Assembly (NCBI RefSeq): GCF_016595525.1
Contig: NZ_JAENII010000011.1
Span: 37,450 to 101,449, forward strand
From: Haloferula rosea
GTDB lineage: Bacteria > Verrucomicrobiota > Verrucomicrobiia > Verrucomicrobiales > Akkermansiaceae
Length of the DNA: 64,000 nucleotides
Reading direction: 5' to 3'
Of the stretch, positions 61,401-64,000 are shown piece by piece (within the stretch, counting starts at the first letter, position 1; each line of letters begins with the position of its first letter). The notes beneath the pieces are model-generated. The model worked only from the letters and a program-made list of their open reading frames with translations, was not told where the DNA came from and did not search any database. The translations under genes were made by a program, and so were the position numbers.

Positions 61401-61869
61401 CCAGCGCCAAGGCATTCCACCCGCGGCGAAGAAACGGGCGAAGATCAAACCACACCGGAAGCTTCTCGTTCGCATGGAGCTCCCATTGGTACTCGCGGGG
61501 AAAATTCAGCGACATCGCCGACTCGCCCCCATAGATCCGCTGACCGGCTTCGGACAAGCCATTCTGAAATGGCCGCGTCGATCGCCAGAGCGAGAACATG
61601 CCCACCGAGTTGCCATTGCACACAAGCTCGAACCCACCCTCGGCGGCCACCGCCAGCCACCCACCAACGACCTCCTGCTTCAGCTCGAAGTCATGCCGGA
61701 AACATGCCGTCGTCTGAACCTCGTCAACACTCGAAATCCAGCACGCCTCTCGTGGAGAATCCACCGACACCACCACCGGATGTGAAGGCCTCAGCCATTC
61801 AACTACGAGCAAGCCGACCAGCCCGATGGCCACGGCAAGAAGAAGGCGACGTCCCCGGAACTTCTTCAC
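58477..61869 (-). CDS. Large membrane glycosyltransferase-like protein (GT39/ArnT-type core)
   Basis: A 1130-residue protein starting at GTG 61869, whose GTGA overlaps the stop of the upstream gene; an ATG at 61950 would overlap it by 85 bases and is rejected. One N-terminal helix is followed by about 500 residues of outside beta-sandwich. Then come about a dozen membrane helices beginning near residue 540. The first outside loop has IDDDEFASIQ (about 636), the Asp-Asp/Glu catalytic signature of polyprenyl-phosphate sugar transferases, followed by TRSPLYHYAAGLLAWMFG. It probably transfers sugar from a lipid carrier outside the membrane. The large N-terminal domain is unusual. Confidence 0.75.
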   Translation of the reverse strand: MKKFRGRRLLLAVAIGLVGLLVVEWLRPSHPVVVSVDSPREACWISSVDEVQTTACFRHDFELKQEVVGGWLAVAAEGGFELVCNGNSVGMFSLWRSTRPFQNGLSEAGQRIYGGESAMSLNFPREYQWELHANEKLPVWFDLRPFLRRGWNALALELEARKPGAAMIVWGEVTLEDGSVVEIHSGRRWLAEPVPKGTTQFEWTRPEIRLRGWRQALEQGHGGRRLFRSVPDAAFGEAFDAPMMVSPPGRSSSQDWVLQFDHPHGEGEAFLRILANGPYRAWLNGRPIQPDSRASLGLADGGWQVTWEGRRPLAVTPTLMDPDDLGQGWGGERFADPRHGDPTANELTRVENMANQTRERPTANRQGQLLYDQYGEKEEKGRESDPKGYLEEPIRRTPMSVARDRSVEQFSAFGVGRLLVRGKNELRVRTIDGDDDRYGRTRSSKLAVDGWERTSGDWRNFTGDGVWQRTDPWGVEGEVVRGEPLNGLNAAVPAMKFLGHAGRPTQRRLVAPLLMLLVFAGSGLMMKRCVNASFSCWLADASWMPPVLVGTLVIVGFHAVKAAMLERSELLFFHTSGWPLVALSAALLVALMVRCSMRGSVRGGSWVERWERPLVVALLIAVAVLRGWKMDYQPIDDDEFASIQAVVGIAEKGVPEIGEGIWYTRSPLYHYAAGLLAWMFGSNLWVLRGFSVLAGVATGWVLWAMAKSIFKDPRIAMGALVLYALHPFLIFSSHIARFYQQQQLFLLLGIWAFIRGFVDKDGSDAWRLGSLAAFTAAILSQEISITMAPVILLVFVLFGRKAPWRSDLKLVLASGVAGLAVFIDILAFQVKCMTRSVGVSPNVEATISPTFWELGNLGSMAIGYSRLHVVLSLFVLFSLIAGVCSKQRGILALQVFVLGGIVACNLLITSVSFRYQYTLIALWILLGVHGMAVVASWLAQRIDGDRTGLVRRWVGVACFLMVLVSWSPWRIPGSYDEKILGDPITPLRHVAAMERPGDKVMITEPHPHAAKMEVGHADYDLVVPLLHDFTYRDRHGVLRDRNGDAEVVNHIGRLQEVFSRGDRIWIVVNREKFRSRGKNLRWEYPGAREELFIRKNCELVFRSHLWNLYLWDPAVGRYHAFRQEPGGWVD

Positions 61870-63236
61870 AGCTTCCTCGCTTTCGCTCTTGCAGCCGCAG
61901 CCTCTTCCACCCGTCCCGACGCCATCTCGCCCTGAGACAACATCAACCACGAAGCCGACAGAACGCCCTTCTTTTCCTTCCTCTGAAACGGCCCGTAGAG
62001 CTGCTCGATCTCATCCCGGCAGCGACGATTGACACCCGCTTGACCTCCGTGAAGCGACAGCAACTGCAAATGGAGGCGGGCTTGAATGGCGGCAGGCTCC
62101 CGCTGACAAAGCATCTCAAGCCGCCTCCGCGCGTCCTCGATTCGGCCACTGTTGGCATCCTCGACGGCAACCCGAAGCAGCATCCTTGAAACCTCTCTTC
62201 GGACGCTCGCCGATGCCATCTCACATCGCAGCAGTTCCTCCATCTCGACCATCGCACGCAGGTTGTAGGAACCCTCCTTGAGCGACTGAGCCCGCTTGAG
62301 CCTCGCTCGCATCGAATCCGCATCGCCACATGCCATGTCAAAGCTTCCCAACTGATAGATCACCCCGGTATCGAATCCCAGCGCCGGCATGAATCGACAT
62401 GCCCGCTCAAGATCCGAACGGGCATCGTGGGTGCGCTCATCAAGGGCAGCCGCGCGGGAGGACTTGAGGTAGTATGAAGCACCAAGAATCGGGGCCAGAC
62501 CCACGACCATCCAGATCACCAAACCCGCCGCAAGCGCTCCCGCCGCCACCTTGAAATCCCCACTCCGACTTCCCTCCTCATCATCCCTTCGCCGTAGACC
62601 AAGCCACCCCACAAGCAAGGCACCAAGGCCCAGCACACTGAGCACCCATCCCTTCGCCACGAACTGGCAGAAGGCCGGGTTGTAACCAAGCCACCAGATG
62701 AGATCCGGCACCTCCGCAATCCCCAGCGACCATGGTGCCACCGTGGGCGGGCGGAATGCCGCAAGCCGCTGGGGTGGATCGGCAAGATCCACCACAGGCA
62801 TCGTTTGCTGATACCTGAGCCCTTGGGTAAGAAACACATCACCGCCCAACCAGGTCATCGAGTCGTGCTGCTGCTGAAGCCAGGCCAATTCGCCACTCGT
62901 CTCCTCATCATGCACAATCACCGCCTGCGGATAGGCAAAGAGCTGCGGCAGGATCAGGACGAGAATCCTGAGCCGCCAACGTTGCTCACGTTCACCGTCA
63001 CGAACGAGAAACCGAAGTCCCGCCACCAGCGCGAGGCCCACAATCACCGCCGCCTTCCACCATGCCGTCGCAGCCGCATCACGGACCACCAACTCACCAT
63101 CCACCACCCCGACCGGAACCACCATCCACGGCAACATCAACCCGACGAGCAGTAACCCCAGGCCGCCAGCCGTCATGATCGCAGCGGTCACCTTTGGCAG
63201 TGACCATTCCGGAATCTGATTCAAACGACTCATCAC
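61866..63236 (-). CDS. Membrane protein with C-terminal helical-repeat domain
   Basis: A 456-residue protein. Hydrophobic helices lie at about 16-42, 60-76, 88-105, 195-215 and 235-255, with an outside loop of some 90 residues between them. The C-terminal 180 residues are helix-pair rich and look like TPR repeats (LEDANSGRIEDARRRLEMLC-like pattern; the DARRRLEML and RVEEAAAARAK segments). Both ends overlap the neighbours by 4 bases, so it is locked in the operon. It may be an assembly or secretion subunit; no specific family was recognised. Confidence 0.65.
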   Translation of the reverse strand: MMSRLNQIPEWSLPKVTAAIMTAGGLGLLLVGLMLPWMVVPVGVVDGELVVRDAAATAWWKAAVIVGLALVAGLRFLVRDGEREQRWRLRILVLILPQLFAYPQAVIVHDEETSGELAWLQQQHDSMTWLGGDVFLTQGLRYQQTMPVVDLADPPQRLAAFRPPTVAPWSLGIAEVPDLIWWLGYNPAFCQFVAKGWVLSVLGLGALLVGWLGLRRRDDEEGSRSGDFKVAAGALAAGLVIWMVVGLAPILGASYYLKSSRAAALDERTHDARSDLERACRFMPALGFDTGVIYQLGSFDMACGDADSMRARLKRAQSLKEGSYNLRAMVEMEELLRCEMASASVRREVSRMLLRVAVEDANSGRIEDARRRLEMLCQREPAAIQARLHLQLLSLHGGQAGVNRRCRDEIEQLYGPFQRKEKKGVLSASWLMLSQGEMASGRVEEAAAARAKARKL

Positions 63237-64000
63237 TCACTCCAGCCGTCCTCCGAAACCACCTCGATGCCGTCGTCGTCACGCAGTCCCCAGTGACCTT
63301 CTGCAATCACCAGTTCCCCCACCTTCACACCGGCAAGCACCTCAGCGGCCAGTCCATCGATATGACCCACCGTGACCTCACGGATCTCACGACCCCCATC
63401 ACCATCAAGCACGTGCACGAATCCCCTGCCCGCCGAAACCGAAGTCAAAGCCTCCCGAGGGATCGCCATGGACTCACGTTTCGATTCCAGCCTGACGAAA
63501 CCCGTCATACCCGGCGCAAGCCGGACCTCCTTACCCGCATCAACGAAGCGGAGCCGGGCCTGAAACGTGGCGGCCCACTCCGGCGCACCGGTGCCACGGG
63601 GCCTGAGCGGGCGGTTGATCTCAGGTCCGCCCTCGTTGAAACTCACAACGGGAACCACCCGATCCACCTCCACTGCAAGTTCGCGACCCGGATAGCTTTC
63701 CAAGTACGCCACCCCTCGTAAATCCTCCTCCACCCAAGTGAAATCCGCCTGATCAAAATACCCCTCGAACCACAAACCCGACGCGATGACGAACCCCGGC
63801 TTGCCGCTGTCCTGATTGTATTCACCCTCACGCATCAGCACCCGCTCGACCACCCCGGACACCGGCGCATACACCTTGTGCTCGGCCAACTCCTGCTCAC
63901 GGTGCTTCACCGCCTCCTTTGCATCGTCCACGGCATTGGCCGCAATCTTCCGGCTCTGCTCCACACCTTTCTCGGACATGGTGAGGAACAACTCGGCCAA
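63233..64000 (-). CDS. HlyD/RND-type membrane-fusion adaptor (N-terminus missing)
   Basis: The C-terminal 255 codons of an adaptor; the gene continues past the window edge. Visible are a coiled-coil helix (RKIAANAVDDAKEAVKHREQ), the lipoyl half-motif VYAPVSGVVERVLMREGEY, a beta-barrel with LRGVAYLESYPGRELAVEVD, and a membrane-proximal domain ending with GELVIAEGHWGLRDDDGIEV. Such adaptors link an inner-membrane transporter to an outer-membrane channel. Coupling to the membrane/repeat protein and the glycosyltransferase suggests export of a glycan or glycolipid. Confidence 0.85.
   Translation of the reverse strand: MAELFLTMSEKGVEQSRKIAANAVDDAKEAVKHREQELAEHKVYAPVSGVVERVLMREGEYNQDSGKPGFVIASGLWFEGYFDQADFTWVEEDLRGVAYLESYPGRELAVEVDRVVPVVSFNEGGPEINRPLRPRGTGAPEWAATFQARLRFVDAGKEVRLAPGMTGFVRLESKRESMAIPREALTSVSAGRGFVHVLDGDGGREIREVTVGHIDGLAAEVLAGVKVGELVIAEGHWGLRDDDGIEVVSEDGWSE

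Overview
The window is GC-rich (roughly 60-62 %) bacterial chromosome and is very probably from a free-living or marine Verrucomicrobium (Verrucomicrobiales-like). The reasons are PEP-CTERM sorted secreted proteins, a TIGR02597-like surface protein, giant secreted enzymes with thrombospondin type-3 (TSP3) calcium repeats and a 'YQLxxSxDLxxW ... FYR' C-terminal domain, a sulfatase/fucosidase/hexosaminidase cluster, a DUF1080 protein, and genes that often start at GTG or TTG without a clear Shine-Dalgarno sequence. No rRNA, tRNA, CRISPR array, classical transposase or phage gene was seen.

Layout. 1-9.8 kb: end of a phosphomannose-isomerase-like gene, an EF-hand lipoprotein, a secreted DUF642-like protein, rapA, a flavin oxidoreductase, an M50 protease, a TauE-like exporter, a membrane protein and argG. 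9.8-22 kb: an alpha-glucan locus of two overlapping minus-strand genes, a 2757-residue GH13-TSP3-GH57-like fusion and a 1291-residue GH13 enzyme. 22-29.9 kb: housekeeping DNA genes (uracil-DNA glycosylase without Fe-S cysteines, xerD, truA), then an AT-richer patch with a PEP-CTERM protein and a TIGR02597-like protein, then a PfkB kinase. 29.84-30.33 kb: a compact candidate mobile element, a four-helix-bundle (23S-IVS-like) gene between inverted arrays of the heptamer ATTGCGG. 30.3-31.9 kb: diadenylate cyclase, a YbbR-like membrane stub overlapping it out of frame, and bioD.

32-41.5 kb: a probable seven- or eight-gene minus-strand operon (alpha/beta hydrolase, acyl carrier protein, FAD oxidoreductase, ECF sigma factor, its putative anti-sigma factor, an unknown secreted protein, DUF1573, rhodanese), then pyrE (preceded by a second, unrelated heptamer array) and two tandem pseudopilin-like paralogues. 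41.6-47.6 kb: a tight sulfatase-GH20-GH29 operon for sulfated, fucosylated, GlcNAc-containing glycans. 47.6-58.5 kb: M29 aminopeptidase, purN, a PEP-CTERM protein, MoxR ATPase, a metal-efflux permease pair with a His-rich loop, DUF1080, two tiny membrane peptides with three GTGAC-N6/7-GTCAC type inverted repeats, a Cys-rich permease, prfB with a canonical programmed +1 frameshift, and an L,D-transpeptidase. 58.5-64 kb: a minus-strand operon of a membrane-fusion adaptor (cut by the window edge), a membrane/repeat protein and a 1130-residue glycosyltransferase-like membrane protein.

The strongest candidates for something undescribed are the heptamer-flanked four-helix element, the GH13-GH57-like fusion, the diadenylate cyclase/YbbR-stub overlap, and the palindrome cluster in front of the second membrane micropeptide. 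All functional assignments are from reading motifs; no database search was run.
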